A stretch of DNA of 64,000 nucleotides from Streptomyces sp. NBC_01717 (GTDB lineage: Bacteria; Actinomycetota; Actinomycetes; Streptomycetales; Streptomycetaceae), in the NCBI RefSeq assembly GCF_036248255.1, contig NZ_CP109178.1, forward strand, positions 124,001 through 188,000, in the 5' to 3' direction. Below the pieces are notes generated by a model that ran no database searches, was not told the origin of the DNA, and saw only the letters and a program-made list of their open reading frames with translations. Made by a program: the position numbers and the translations under genes. This document shows positions 15,703 to 24,245 of this stretch, one piece after another (the stretch's first letter is position 1; each line of letters begins with the position of its first letter).

Positions 15703-16587
15703 CTAGCTCTTGCTGCCGTCAACGATGACCGGCGTACCCCCCGAGTCCGTGCCACAGGGCACCGCGTACACCGGGTGGGACTTCGCGGCCTCCTTGTAGG
15801 CGTCCAAACACTGGTTGTAGAGCACCTTGTCGCTCAGCGACCGCTCGATGATCTTGTTGGCGCCGGCGATCCCCTCCGCCTCGATCCGCTTGCGCTCCGC
15901 CTCCGCCTTGGCCGTACGCGCCCCCTCGGTCGCGCGCTCAGTGGCCTGCTCCTGCTGGATCTTCTTGTCGATCTGCTCCTGCAGCTTGTCCGACGGCTTC
16001 ACATTGCGCAGGTTGACGGCCGTGACGTCGATGCCGCGCGGGGCCAGGCGACCCTTGATGAGCGTGTCGATCTCCGAGCCGATCTGCTCCCGGGCCGAGG
16101 CGTAGCCCTCCTCGCTGGTGTGCTTCGCGAAGACGTTGCGGATGATCTCGCGGCTGTCCGGCACCACCAGCCGCTCCTGGATGGCCTCTTCGGAGCCTGC
16201 CAGCCGGTAGAGCGCGACGGCCTTCGAGGGCACCACGGCCCACTTGATCGTGACGTCCGCGTACAGCACACCTCCCTGCGCGGAGCGGACCTCGACCGTG
16301 TCCTTGTCGTGGAGGTCGAGGTCCACCGGGCGGGTGGAGAAGGACGTGACGTCGGTGAACGGCGACTTGAAGTGGACCCCGGAGGTCAGTGGGGTGCCGA
16401 CACTCCCGAGGGTCACCGGGACCCCTACCTCGTACGCGCTCACGACGTAGAAGCACGCGAAGGCGCCCGCCAGGATGCCGGCGACAGTGCTGAGCGCGGC
16501 GCCCAGCTTCCAGCCCCCGGTGCGGCCGCGGCCGACCACGAACAGCACGACTGCCGCAATGAGCAGCAGGATGGCCAGTACGAACAC
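15703..16587 (-). CDS. SPFH/prohibitin-domain membrane protein
   Basis: A 294-residue protein starting at GTG 16587 after a GGAGGGGGA ribosome site. Two hydrophobic segments at the N-terminus (FVLAILLLIAAVVLFVVG; LSTVAGILAGAFACFYVVSA) are followed by the SPFH domain (residues 55-225; GVHFKSPFTDVTSF, EVRSAQGG, IIRNVFAKHTSEEGYA, APRGIDVTAVNLRNV) and a charged coiled coil (EQIDKKIQQEQATERATEGA). Such proteins assemble on membranes and organise microdomains or quality control. It stands alone, so no partner can be named. Confidence 0.85.
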   Translation of the reverse strand: MFVLAILLLIAAVVLFVVGRGRTGGWKLGAALSTVAGILAGAFACFYVVSAYEVGVPVTLGSVGTPLTSGVHFKSPFTDVTSFSTRPVDLDLHDKDTVEVRSAQGGVLYADVTIKWAVVPSKAVALYRLAGSEEAIQERLVVPDSREIIRNVFAKHTSEEGYASAREQIGSEIDTLIKGRLAPRGIDVTAVNLRNVKPSDKLQEQIDKKIQQEQATERATEGARTAKAEAERKRIEAEGIAGANKIIERSLSDKVLYNQCLDAYKEAAKSHPVYAVPCGTDSGGTPVIVDGSKS

Positions 16588-16689
16588 GGTTCTCCCCCTC
16601 CGAACGACCGCCGCCGCCTCCGGGCGGCGCGCAGCGCATCGTAACGAGCCTGATGACGGAGCGCGGGGCAGTAATGGTTCCCGGCGAAG

Positions 16690-16775
16690 AAGACCTCCGC
16701 ACGGGGCCGGCCGGGGACGTTCTTGACGTCGCGGGCGTTGACCAGCCAGCACTCCAGACCTCGCGATTCGAACCC
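16690..16775 (-). pseudogene. IS110-family transposase fragment
   Basis: About 25 codons on the minus strand read GLECWLVNARDVKNVPGRP, a hallmark of the IS110 transposase N-terminal DEDD domain (WLVNAR-VKNVPGRPKTD). The frame then turns to unrelated sequence. It lies just upstream of the SPFH gene. Confidence 0.55.
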
Positions 16776-16907
16776 CGGCCGCGCGTTCGCAGCGCGGCCG
16801 GGCCGCTTTTCACCTTGCCCGTCACGGCCTTGACGCAATGCCACTGACGTTAAGTTGATCATGGTGTCTGGTGTGGTCATCTTCCGTGGTTCGGTAGCTT
16901 GCTGAGT

Positions 16908-17345
16908 ATGGATCAGGGTGAGCGCGTGGTCCCGAGCGGGCATCTGCCGGACTGGATCGGGCTGGGGGTGCTGGCCGCTGCCGTGCCCCGGGACGCCATC
17001 GAAGAGGCGCTGGCCGTGCACTGACGCGGTGTCAAGCGACGCGGTGGGAAGCTGCCACCGCACGTGATGGTCCACTTCGCCATGGGCATGGCCCTGTACG
17101 CGGACGCCGATTACGAGGAGATCATCACCGAACTCTCCGACGGTCTGGACCGGCTGGGCTGCTGGGATGCCGACTGGGAAGTCCCCGGCAGCGGTGCGAT
17201 CACCCGGGCCGCCGGTGCGCCTGGGCGATGCGGTGCTGGCCGATGTGTTCGACGCCGTCGCGCAGCCGGTCGCCGAGCTGCTCACTCCCGGCTCTTTCCT
17301 ACGACCGCTGGCAGCCGTCGACCGGCACCATGATTCCAAAAGGTG
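16908..17345 (+). pseudogene. IS4-family transposase, N-terminal remnant
   Basis: Starts at ATG 16908: HLPDWIGLGVLAAAVPRDAI, an in-frame TGA at 17021, then VMVHFAMGMALYADADYEE and ELSDGLDRLG. After a frame change it reads RLGDAVLADVFDAVAQPVAE. These are the N-terminal domain of IS4-type transposases. One nonsense codon, one frameshift and loss of the catalytic half show it is dead. Confidence 0.6.
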
Positions 17346-17395
17346 CGCACGCAGCCGGCCGGTCGCACGGCGGATGCGTCTGTCCGTCTGGCCGG

Positions 17396-17614
17396 TCAGG
17401 AGATGTCGTTGTCGGTGAGGCAACCACGGCGCAGTTTGTCATCGACCGTGGTTCCACGTCGTTCAGCCAGCTCGTGGAAGGTGGAGATTTCGCGCTGCCA
17501 GGCCAGGGCACGGTCTGCGGCGGCCTGGTGGACAGCCTCAGCCGGATCGGCGACATCGCACGCGCCGCCCTCGTCCTCAACCGAAGCTGGAAATGAACAC
17601 TGCTGAAGGGGCAC
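17396..17614 (-). CDS. Small hypothetical protein
   Basis: A minus-strand frame of up to 72 residues with good third-position GC: VEDEGGACDVADPAEAVHQA, ALAWQREISTFHELAERRGT, ending LTDNDIS. Mostly helical and acidic, no signal peptide. It may be an intact small protein or the C-terminal part of a larger one. The start at 17614 is uncertain. It is divergent from the S41 peptidase gene. Confidence 0.35.
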   Translation of the reverse strand: MPLQQCSFPASVEDEGGACDVADPAEAVHQAAADRALAWQREISTFHELAERRGTTVDDKLRRGCLTDNDIS

Positions 17615-17673
17615 TGACAGTCCGTGAATTAATTCGGGTGCCCTTCGCGGCCAGGGGCTTATGCTTCTCAGCC

Positions 17674-18564
17674 ATGCCTACCAACGCAGAGATAGTCGGC
17701 CTGGCCCTGGACCGGATCACGGCCGGATACGTCTTCCCCCAGCGAACCGTGGAGATCAACGGCGCGATCCGGAGCCGGCTCGCCGCTGGGGCGTACAACA
17801 CGCTGAGCGGCCCCGCACTCTGCGCGGCCGTGACCGCCCACCTGCAGGAGGTCTGCCCGGACAAGCATCTGCGGCTGCTCTGGCAGGATGAGCCCCAGTC
17901 CACGGATCCGGCGGACGAGGATGAAGGCCGGGCGTCCTTCCTCGCACTGCTAAGGGCCGAGAACCAGGGCATCCGCCGCTTCGAGCACCTCGAGGGCAAC
18001 ATCGGCCATCTCGACATCCGGCGGATCGCCGACGCCGGCGAGGGTGCCCGCGCGATCGGTGCGGCCATGGAACTGGTCGCCCACACCAGTGCGCTCATCC
18101 TCGATCTGCGTGAGTGCCGCGGTGGCTCACCCGAGGGCGCCGCCATGTGGTGCAGCTACTTCTTCCCCGACGACCAGGTGCACCTCAACGACATCTACGA
18201 GCGCTCCACCGGCTCCACCCGCCAGTACTGGACCGCCTCGCATCTGCCCGCGCCGCGCTACCTCGAGCGCCCGGTGTACGTACTCACCAGTGCCATCACC
18301 TTCTCGGGCGGGGAGGACGTGGCGTACACCCTGCAGGCGCACGGACGAGCTGTTCTCGTCGGCGAAACGACCCACGGTGGCGCTCACCCGACCGCCCGGC
18401 ACCCGGTGACGGAACACATCACCGTCACCGTGCCGACCGCCCGGACGATCAGCACCGTCACCGGGACCAACTGGGAGGGCGTGGGCGTTATGCCGGACCT
18501 AGCCACCACCTCAGAGCAGGCCCTCGAGACGGCACACAAGGACGCACTGCGACGCGCAGTGTAG
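17674..18564 (+). CDS. S41-family peptidase, IRBP-like
   Basis: A 296-residue protein from ATG 17674. It has the N-terminal helical domain of interphotoreceptor-retinoid-binding-protein-like S41 peptidases (residues 1-80; GPALCAAVTAHLQEV), then the tail-specific protease core. Core signatures are NIGHLDIRRI, ALILDLRECRGGSPEGA and the nucleophile region YVLTSAITFSGGEDVAYTL, followed by VGETTHGGAHPT. It has no signal peptide, so it is probably cytoplasmic, unlike many family members. It starts 60 bp after the divergent small gene and stands alone. Confidence 0.85.
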   Translation: MPTNAEIVGLALDRITAGYVFPQRTVEINGAIRSRLAAGAYNTLSGPALCAAVTAHLQEVCPDKHLRLLWQDEPQSTDPADEDEGRASFLALLRAENQGIRRFEHLEGNIGHLDIRRIADAGEGARAIGAAMELVAHTSALILDLRECRGGSPEGAAMWCSYFFPDDQVHLNDIYERSTGSTRQYWTASHLPAPRYLERPVYVLTSAITFSGGEDVAYTLQAHGRAVLVGETTHGGAHPTARHPVTEHITVTVPTARTISTVTGTNWEGVGVMPDLATTSEQALETAHKDALRRAV

Positions 18565-18611
18565 CTGTTCCGACGTAACAGACCAACCAGGGATGACTGG
18601 GACTCAGCATC

Positions 18612-18830
18612 ATGGCCACGCACCACAACTACGAGCTCCTCACCGCCGAACACGGCTTCCCACTGCGCCGGATAGCCCCGCACCTCTTCAGCTACAAGGG
18701 CCCCAAGTGGCGCCGCGGCATCGAATACATGACAGCTGACCGGCGCGGCTTCTGGGAAGAACGCGGCTACCACAACATCGCCGCCCCCCTGGCGACAGCA
18801 GCGCTACCCCTACCAGGAAGAAGGAACGAC
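18612..18830 (+). pseudogene. Molybdopterin oxidoreductase (sulfite-oxidase-like) C-terminal remnant
   Basis: The frame reads NYELLTAEHGFPLRRIAPHL, YKGPKWRRGIEYMTADRRGF and WEERGYHNIA, typical of the C-terminal end of sulfite-oxidase-like molybdopterin proteins (LLT-EHG-P-RL--PHL-F-K--KW-RG). A frameshift follows near 18785. The molybdopterin domain is missing. The stretch 18855-18985 shows no gene. Confidence 0.6.
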
Positions 18831-18987
18831 GGCCCCCACCTGCCTGGCGGATGAGGCAATCAGGGCGCACTTGCCGATCCAGCCGACCGGATAATGCGGC
18901 CACCGCAGCGGCCCTGCGACCCGGCCAACCCGATGGGCACGAACCGGGCTGGTCGGGCGTCGGCGTACTTGTCGATGCCGGCTCTCC

Positions 18988-19542
18988 TCACGACCGCGAG
19001 CTCTCCGTGACCGTGAGAAGGACGCTCGTCGTGGGTCGGATGCTGCCCGCCATATCGGCGGGGTTCAGCTGGAGGGCGATGTCGACGATCTCTTCCTGCC
19101 CGTCCAGCGCCTCGCGCTGCTTGTCGATGAGGACGGCGGGCGCCTGGATTTGAGCAACATTCCCACACAGCCCGAGACTCGACGGGGCGGCACCGACGTC
19201 ACCGAGCTCGAACCGTCCGTCGTTGAGGTTGCGCTGCCCCTCCGTCACGATCTTGTTCTCCCGCAAATACGCTTGCATCGCCTGCGAGGTACTGCGGAAC
19301 GCCACGGCCAGCCGGACACCTCCGGCCGCCGCCGTAGAGTGCGTGACGTAGTGGACATTTTCGGCACCAGCGGGCAGAGCAAGGCGTATGACATCGAGCT
19401 CCTGCTGCAGCGGAACATCGCTCCCTTCGCAGGCCCGCGCGTCACCGAACGGATGCCCCTCGTCCGCGAATCCCAGCAAAAGGCCCACGCCCAACGCTGC
19501 CAGGACGCACCCGCTCCCGGCCACCCACCACAGCCCACGCAT
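18988..19542 (-). CDS. Membrane-anchored hypothetical protein
   Basis: A 184-residue protein with a signal anchor (LWWVAGSGCVLAALGVGLLL, residues 4-23) and an extracytoplasmic domain with two cysteines (ARACEGSDVP, LGLCGNVA) that could form a disulfide. Segments such as VRLAVAFRSTSQAMQAYL and TTSVLLTVTESSRS look like a small alpha/beta domain. I do not recognise the family. Confidence 0.65.
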   Translation of the reverse strand: MRGLWWVAGSGCVLAALGVGLLLGFADEGHPFGDARACEGSDVPLQQELDVIRLALPAGAENVHYVTHSTAAAGGVRLAVAFRSTSQAMQAYLRENKIVTEGQRNLNDGRFELGDVGAAPSSLGLCGNVAQIQAPAVLIDKQREALDGQEEIVDIALQLNPADMAGSIRPTTSVLLTVTESSRS

Positions 19543-19734
19543 AGGCTCCCCCTTTTACATTCCGGACCGTTCACCGCACCGAAGCGGGCTCTCCCACCAG
19601 CCCATGGAAGATCGCGCATGACGATCTCGGCTGACGTTCACCCGACCGTGGCCGCTCACTCAAACCGATGCTCAACATGATCTATAAGGCAACGCGTTCT
19701 GAGACCCGCACCAGAGAATCTCTGACTCAGGTCA

Positions 19735-20109
19735 CTAGCGGGTCAGCGCCTCGAAGCCGACACCTCCGCAGTACTGCACGACGCGCCCCTCCGCCTCGGA
19801 GTCACTGTTCTTCATCGCCGCCACCGTCGCCTCCGCCAAGGTGCGGCCTCCGCCGACAGGCTCATCCCGGAGCGGTCGCATCGCGAGGAAGGCGTCCTGA
19901 GTGACCGCCCCGACAACGTCGTACCCTGACGACTCCGGAGTGTCCGTGGCCGCCGCGTTCCGCGCCTTCTGCCACGCCCCCAGCTGCGTGCAGTAGTTCT
20001 CCCGCTGCGCGGTCAGCCGCTCCTCGTCCTCGCCCTCGGACGAGGAACACCCCGCCGCCACCGCCACCAGGGCGAGGACCGCGACTACCGCCTTAAGCAC
20101 ACGCACCAC
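19735..20109 (-). CDS. Putative lipoprotein
   Basis: A 124-residue protein with a lipoprotein signal peptide: MVRVLKAVVAVLALVAVAAG followed by C at residue 21 (lipobox VAAGC), then a Ser/Glu/Asp linker. The mature part has two more cysteines (ENYCTQLGAW, VVQYCGGVG), consistent with a disulfide. The function is unknown. Confidence 0.7.
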   Translation of the reverse strand: MVRVLKAVVAVLALVAVAAGCSSSEGEDEERLTAQRENYCTQLGAWQKARNAAATDTPESSGYDVVGAVTQDAFLAMRPLRDEPVGGGRTLAEATVAAMKNSDSEAEGRVVQYCGGVGFEALTR

Positions 20110-20322
20110 ATTGCCCCCGGCTGAAACTGCGCCCGCCCGCCCCTGCCACCCTCAACTCCCGCAGCAGAATACCCGCGCCGGATACCTTGGCCGCCGCAAC
20201 GGTCGCTGACTGAGCGGCGCAGCGCCCGTACGAAACGCGATGGCAGGCCGTCCTCTACCATGTCGTCGCCCGCGCACAGATGACGATGTAGCCGCCCCTG
20301 CCCCAGCGCTGTCAAAACTCGG

Positions 20323-20342
20323 GTTCTGGCCCACTTTCCGTG
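20323..20342. repeat. Solo ISL3-type terminal repeat
   Basis: GTTCTGGCCCACTTTCCGTG is identical, in inverted orientation, to 26485-26504 at the right end of the complete ISL3 element. No transposase lies beside it, so it appears to be an orphan IS end. The 20110-20440 stretch otherwise holds no gene. Confidence 0.55.
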
Positions 20343-20444
20343 GTGCGGGCACGCTGAGTAACCGGTTGGGGATGAGAGCCCTGGCTGACTAGGCTCGCGT
20401 CATGAGTGGACCGGTGTTGGTGATTGAGTTGGCGGATCCTGTCC

Positions 20445-20880
20445 CACCCAAATCAATGAGGAAGTTCCATCGTGATTCGTGCAGGTCACCGGCCCTGGCG
20501 TGACGAGTCGTTGGGGTGCTCGCGCAGCTCATCACGGTGATCGTCGCGGGGAGATCATCCGTCACCGCGCCACCTGATGGTGCGTCAGCACCAGCAGGGC
20601 CCGCACCAGCGCGGTCGCGTGCCGCGGATGCATGCGCACTTTGCTCAGGATCCGGAAGGTCTTCAGGCTCGCGAAACCGTGCTCGACCGGCGCGCGCAGG
20701 CTGCTGATCAGCCGGTTCACGACCTTCTTCGACGAGGACAGGCGCTTGCCGCCGCTCGCCCTGAACCCGGTGATGACCGCCGGCTGTTCCCCCTCGCCGT
20801 CGTCCAGGCCGACGAAGCCCAGGTCGGCGACCGCCCCCAGCTCAAGCTCCCGCAGCCTGGCGCACAGCTTCTCGTGGCGG
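20445..20880 (-). pseudogene. Partial inverted copy of the IS5-type element
   Basis: This segment is a high-identity inverted copy of about 23.86-24.30 kb. It includes the right terminal repeat (20503-20575), the transposase C-terminal third (with the catalytic Glu of VEHGFASLKTF) and some 50 bp of flanking DNA. Homology stops near 20880, where the 5' two-thirds of the transposase is missing. It lies just past the 3' end of the serine hydrolase gene. Confidence 0.75.
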
Positions 20881-20911
20881 CCTTCGGCAACACCCGCTCG
20901 GCCGCCATCTC

Positions 20912-22339
20912 CTACGCGACGTCAGGTCGTGTCATCAGTGGCGACCGCACGTGCAACTCCAGGCTGGGGCTGGTCAGGGGCACGGTGCTCCATGTCGCCG
21001 CCGCGGTCCTCGCCTCGGCGTCGACGACCAGCCGAACGCGGTGCGGGGTGGTGACGACGTAGAGATCGGCGACGAATGTGCTGCCCTGCCAAGCACCGGC
21101 CGCGACGACTGGTCGGCCGAGCGGGGAGCTTTCCCTCCAGTCCCCATGGCCGACCTCAACGTCGAGGAGCGACTCGAACCGTACGAGCCATCCGCCGTCG
21201 GTGGGATCGACGGTGACCGTCGTTCCGTCGGGCAGGGCCGACCTCTCGGCCGAGGCGTCGAGTTTCGCGCTGACCGCACGCCCCGGGGCGGCCGAACCCA
21301 GCACCGGCTGCAGCGACAGTCGCTGCAGCCGATCAGCGAGGATCGCGTCGTCCTGGGTGCTTCCCGCGTGACCCACGCCGGGCAGCAAGCACTCCCAAAC
21401 TGCGTCGAGCACGTCCTGGGACTCTCCTTGGGCGGTCACGGCGACGACGAGATCGTGGGACGGGACAACCACACACTGCTGCGCATAGGAGCCATGGCCG
21501 TGGTAGCCGTGACGCGACATCCAGAACTGATAGCCGTAGCCGTAAGAGAAGTCCGCCTGGTCCGATCCGTCCAGGATCCACTCGCTGTCGATGTGCCGAC
21601 TGGTCGCCAGCTCCACCCAACCGCGTGGGACGAGTTGTTGGTCGCCCCACATACCTCCGCGCCGCAGCAGTTCGCCGAAGGCGGCGACGCCCTCGGTCGT
21701 CAAGTGCAGTCCGTGGAATCCGAAGGCGGCGCCACTGGCCACCCGGTCCCACTCGGCGTGGTCGATGCCCATCGGCGTAAACAGGCGCACGTCGAGGAAC
21801 TCCGGAAGACCGCGGCCCGTGACCCGCTCCACCATCCGGGCCAGGATGTAGGTGGTCGAGTTGTCGTAGACGTGCCGCGTTCCCTCGGCCGCGGCGAACG
21901 GCAGGCTCAAGAAGCCCTTCACCAAGTCGTCGGGTTCCCGCTCCCACGCCTCGGCGAGGCTGTCGGTGGGGTGCCCGGACGTCATGGACAGCAGGTGGTG
22001 AACGGTGATGCGGCGCCCCTGCTCCGAGACGTCGGCCGGGACGCGGTCGGGCAGCACGTCCACCACACGGTCGTCCAGCGAGAGCAGCCCGTCGCCGACC
22101 GCGAGCCCCACGGCGATCGACGTGAACGACTTGGTCAGCGAGTAGAGAAGGTGCGGGCGGTCGGCCGAGTACGGCGCCCACCAGCCTTCGGCCACGACGT
22201 GACCGCGGTGCACGACCATAATCGAGTGGCTCTCGCCTGATCGCGCTTCGAGCCTGTCCAGCATCGCGGAGATCGAACGGGACGAGATTCCCGAGGCGGC
22301 CGGCGCCGAACGTGGAAGCAGGGTGCGTTGAGAAGACAT
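20912..22339 (-). CDS. Serine hydrolase of the beta-lactamase / class C family
   Basis: A 475-residue protein; start at ATG 22339 (MSSQRTLLPRS) preferred over the longer frame to 22414. The acyl-serine is in SLTKSFTS (SxxK), the tyrosine in VYDNSTTY (YxN) and the third motif is GHGSYAQQ, where a KTG/HxG element is expected. The extra C-terminal domain (about 340-475) is beta-rich (TVTVDPTDGGWLVRFESLLD). No signal peptide, so probably cytoplasmic; likely an esterase, peptidase or EstB-like enzyme rather than a true beta-lactamase. The stop lies about 30 bp from an IS fragment, so the extreme C-terminus may be altered. Confidence 0.85.
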   Translation of the reverse strand: MSSQRTLLPRSAPAASGISSRSISAMLDRLEARSGESHSIMVVHRGHVVAEGWWAPYSADRPHLLYSLTKSFTSIAVGLAVGDGLLSLDDRVVDVLPDRVPADVSEQGRRITVHHLLSMTSGHPTDSLAEAWEREPDDLVKGFLSLPFAAAEGTRHVYDNSTTYILARMVERVTGRGLPEFLDVRLFTPMGIDHAEWDRVASGAAFGFHGLHLTTEGVAAFGELLRRGGMWGDQQLVPRGWVELATSRHIDSEWILDGSDQADFSYGYGYQFWMSRHGYHGHGSYAQQCVVVPSHDLVVAVTAQGESQDVLDAVWECLLPGVGHAGSTQDDAILADRLQRLSLQPVLGSAAPGRAVSAKLDASAERSALPDGTTVTVDPTDGGWLVRFESLLDVEVGHGDWRESSPLGRPVVAAGAWQGSTFVADLYVVTTPHRVRLVVDAEARTAAATWSTVPLTSPSLELHVRSPLMTRPDVA

Positions 22340-22760
22340 TCTGACTCCCTGACAGATGCACGCGGATCTGGTTCGACCTTGAGTCGGAGGTGGATCGAGG
22401 ACAGCGATGTGCATGAAGCAGGGGCTGTCAGCCTGGGTATTTTACGACCAGGTCGAATCGCGGTTCCATGGGGTTTTTCTTCATGGGCCGATGGCGGTGT
22501 CGGACAGCTCTGCGCACGAGGGGTCGAGCGGCGGGTGCGGGCTTGTGGGCGCCACCGTTGATCTGGCCGGCAAGCAGCAACACCAGTCGGCCTGGCGTGA
22601 GTAGTCGTTGGGGTGCTCGCGCAGCTCGTCACGGTGATCGTGGCGGGGAGATCATCCGTCGCTCTGCGCCGGGTCGTCTTCCTGGATCTCCTGCACGCTG
22701 CGCACTCGTCCCCCTACCCTGCGAGCAGGGCTGCGACGGCGGGCTTGCGAGAGAGGGGAC

Positions 22761-23264
22761 ATGGTCCAGAACCTGATGGTGTGGCTGCTGGAGCGCCGCG
22801 TCGTGCTGAGTGAACGCGCCGAGCGGCTGCGCAAGCAGTTGGCCGATGTGGAGGCCGAGGTGGCCCGGCTGGAGATGGCCGAGATCGTCTACCGGCAGTA
22901 TCAGGAGGATGCCGACGCGGGGCATCCCGATGCCGCGGCCTGGGAGCAGGCCCTGGAGGAGGCCACCGGCGGTGCCCCGGCCGTGCCCGCGCAGAGTGCC
23001 GGCGCGACGCCGGGCGCCGCGGGCCAGCTGCTGTTCGGCCCGCGCGGCTCCGAGAGCCGGATCGAGGACCTGCCCGCCGACTATCGGGCGATCATGGAGG
23101 TCGTCGTGGGCGGCGGCGGCCCGTTGCAGGCCAAGGACGTGGCCCGCGAGCTGGGGCTGGATCTGCTGCCGGCGAAGGTGGAGCCGGTGCGCGGGAAGCT
23201 GCGCAAGCTGGCCGAGCGTGGCTGGATCACCCGCACGTCCGCCGGGCGCTACCTGCCCCGGTAG
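22761..23264 (+). CDS. IS passenger: coiled-coil and winged-helix protein
   Basis: A 167-residue protein from ATG 22761. Residues 10-45 form a coiled coil (RRVVLSERAERLRKQLADVE), the middle is Ala/Gly-rich, and residues 100-167 form a winged-helix-like domain (LPADYRAIMEVVV, QAKDVARELGLDLLPAKVEP, LRKLAERGWITRTSAGRYLP). It lies inside the IS ends, 72 bp before the transposase start, in the same direction. It may control transposase expression or help target choice; this is inference. A decayed relative of the coiled coil is at 12.4 kb. Confidence 0.7.
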   Translation: MVQNLMVWLLERRVVLSERAERLRKQLADVEAEVARLEMAEIVYRQYQEDADAGHPDAAAWEQALEEATGGAPAVPAQSAGATPGAAGQLLFGPRGSESRIEDLPADYRAIMEVVVGGGGPLQAKDVARELGLDLLPAKVEPVRGKLRKLAERGWITRTSAGRYLPR

Positions 23265-23311
23265 CCCGCGACCTGTCTCGTGCAAGGGCTGGTTCCGGCC
23301 GTAACGCGTGT

Positions 23312-23366
23312 GCCCCCGGCGGGAGTTGGGCAACGTGTGAAGAAGAACACCAGCCCCGCCGGGGGC
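23312..23366 (+). promoter_or_regulatory. Hairpin enclosing the transposase start
   Basis: GCCCCCGGCGGG (23312-23323) and CCCGCCGGGGGC (23355-23366) are perfect 12-bp complements. The 31-nt loop contains the likely GTG start (23337) and its upstream purines. In RNA this would form a stable stem that could hold back translation initiation or stop readthrough from outside promoters. Confidence 0.55.
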
Positions 23367-24173
23367 GACATCAGCCTTGTCTACTCCGTCCACCTGCCGC
23401 TGTCCGGCGCCACCGTCAACCATGTGGCCTCGCTGATCCGCGCCCACCGCAAGAAGATCCGCTCGCGGTGGCGCGCCCTGAACGACGGGCGGATCGCCGT
23501 GATCGTGCTCGCCCACCTGCGCAACGACGAGCGGCTGGCCGACCTGGCCGGCGGCACCGGCGTGTCGGCCTCCACGGTGCGGCGCTGGGTGCTGGAAGTG
23601 ATCGGCCTGCTGGCCGCCCGCTCCCCGCGCCTGGACCGCGCGCTGGCGAAGGTGGCCAAGGACAGCGGGTGCGTGGTACTGCTGGACGGCACGCTGATCC
23701 GCACCCGGCGACGGACTGGTCAGGCGAACCGGAAGAACTACTCGGGCAAGCACAAGGCGCACGGCCTGCTCTTCCTCGCCCTGACCGATGCGAAGGGGCG
23801 GCTGCTGTGGATCTCCTCGGCCCGCCGCGGCGCGTGCAGCGAGATCACAGCAGCCCGCTACGAGAAGCTGTGCGCGCGGCTGCGCGAGTTTGAGCTGGGA
23901 GCGGTCGCCGACCTGGGCTTCGTCGGCCTGGACGACGGCGACGGGGAACAGCCGGCGGTCATCATCGGGTTCAAGGCGAGCGGCGGCAAGCGCCTGTTCT
24001 CGCCGAAGAAGGTTGTGAACCGGCTGATCAGCAGCCTCCGGGCCCCCGTCGAGCACGGCTTCGCGAGCCTGAAGACCTTCCGGATCCTGACCAAAGTGCG
24101 CATGCACCCGAGGCACGCGACCGCGCTGGTACGGGCCCTGCTGGTGCTGACGCACCACCAGGTGGCACGGTGA
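23337..24173 (+). CDS. IS5-type transposase (DDE_Tnp_4)
   Basis: About 278 residues from GTG 23337; the frame is open to 23280. Residues 45-105 are a helix-turn-helix of the HTH_Tnp_4 type (LADLAGGTGVSASTVRRWVL). The DDE core follows: Asp in VVLLDGTLIRTRR, Asp in VADLGFVGLDDG and Glu in PVEHGFASLKTF, with the KNYSGKHKAHGL segment typical of IS5-group enzymes. The gene looks intact, and the stop overlaps the start of the right terminal repeat. Confidence 0.85.
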   Translation: MKKNTSPAGGDISLVYSVHLPLSGATVNHVASLIRAHRKKIRSRWRALNDGRIAVIVLAHLRNDERLADLAGGTGVSASTVRRWVLEVIGLLAARSPRLDRALAKVAKDSGCVVLLDGTLIRTRRRTGQANRKNYSGKHKAHGLLFLALTDAKGRLLWISSARRGACSEITAARYEKLCARLREFELGAVADLGFVGLDDGDGEQPAVIIGFKASGGKRLFSPKKVVNRLISSLRAPVEHGFASLKTFRILTKVRMHPRHATALVRALLVLTHHQVAR

Positions 24174-24245
24174 CGGACGATCTCCTCGCCACGATCACCG
24201 TGATGAGCTGCCCGAGCACCCCAACGACTCGTCACACCAGGCCCG

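Larger units (their letters stand above)
22589..24243 (+). mobile_element. IS5-type element with ~72-bp terminal inverted repeats
   Basis: The left end (22589-22660) and right end (24172-24243, reversed) share GTCGTTGGGGTGCTCG, then GCAGCTC, TCACGGTGATCGTGGCG and GGAGATC with only a few mismatches. Between them are a 167-aa passenger gene and a transposase, both on the plus strand. A partial copy is at 20.4-20.9 kb. No clear target duplication is visible at the two edges. Confidence 0.75.

Noticed and set aside
16760..16790. GGTTCGAATC on the minus strand, like a tRNA T-loop
   Set aside because: No acceptor stem, anticodon arm or CCA context could be built, and the sequence is explained by an IS110 transposase fragment.
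22629..24158. A 509-codon open frame on the minus strand inside the IS5-type element
   Set aside because: It is antisense to the passenger and transposase genes, has no known motif and is explained by GC-rich third positions of the plus-strand genes.
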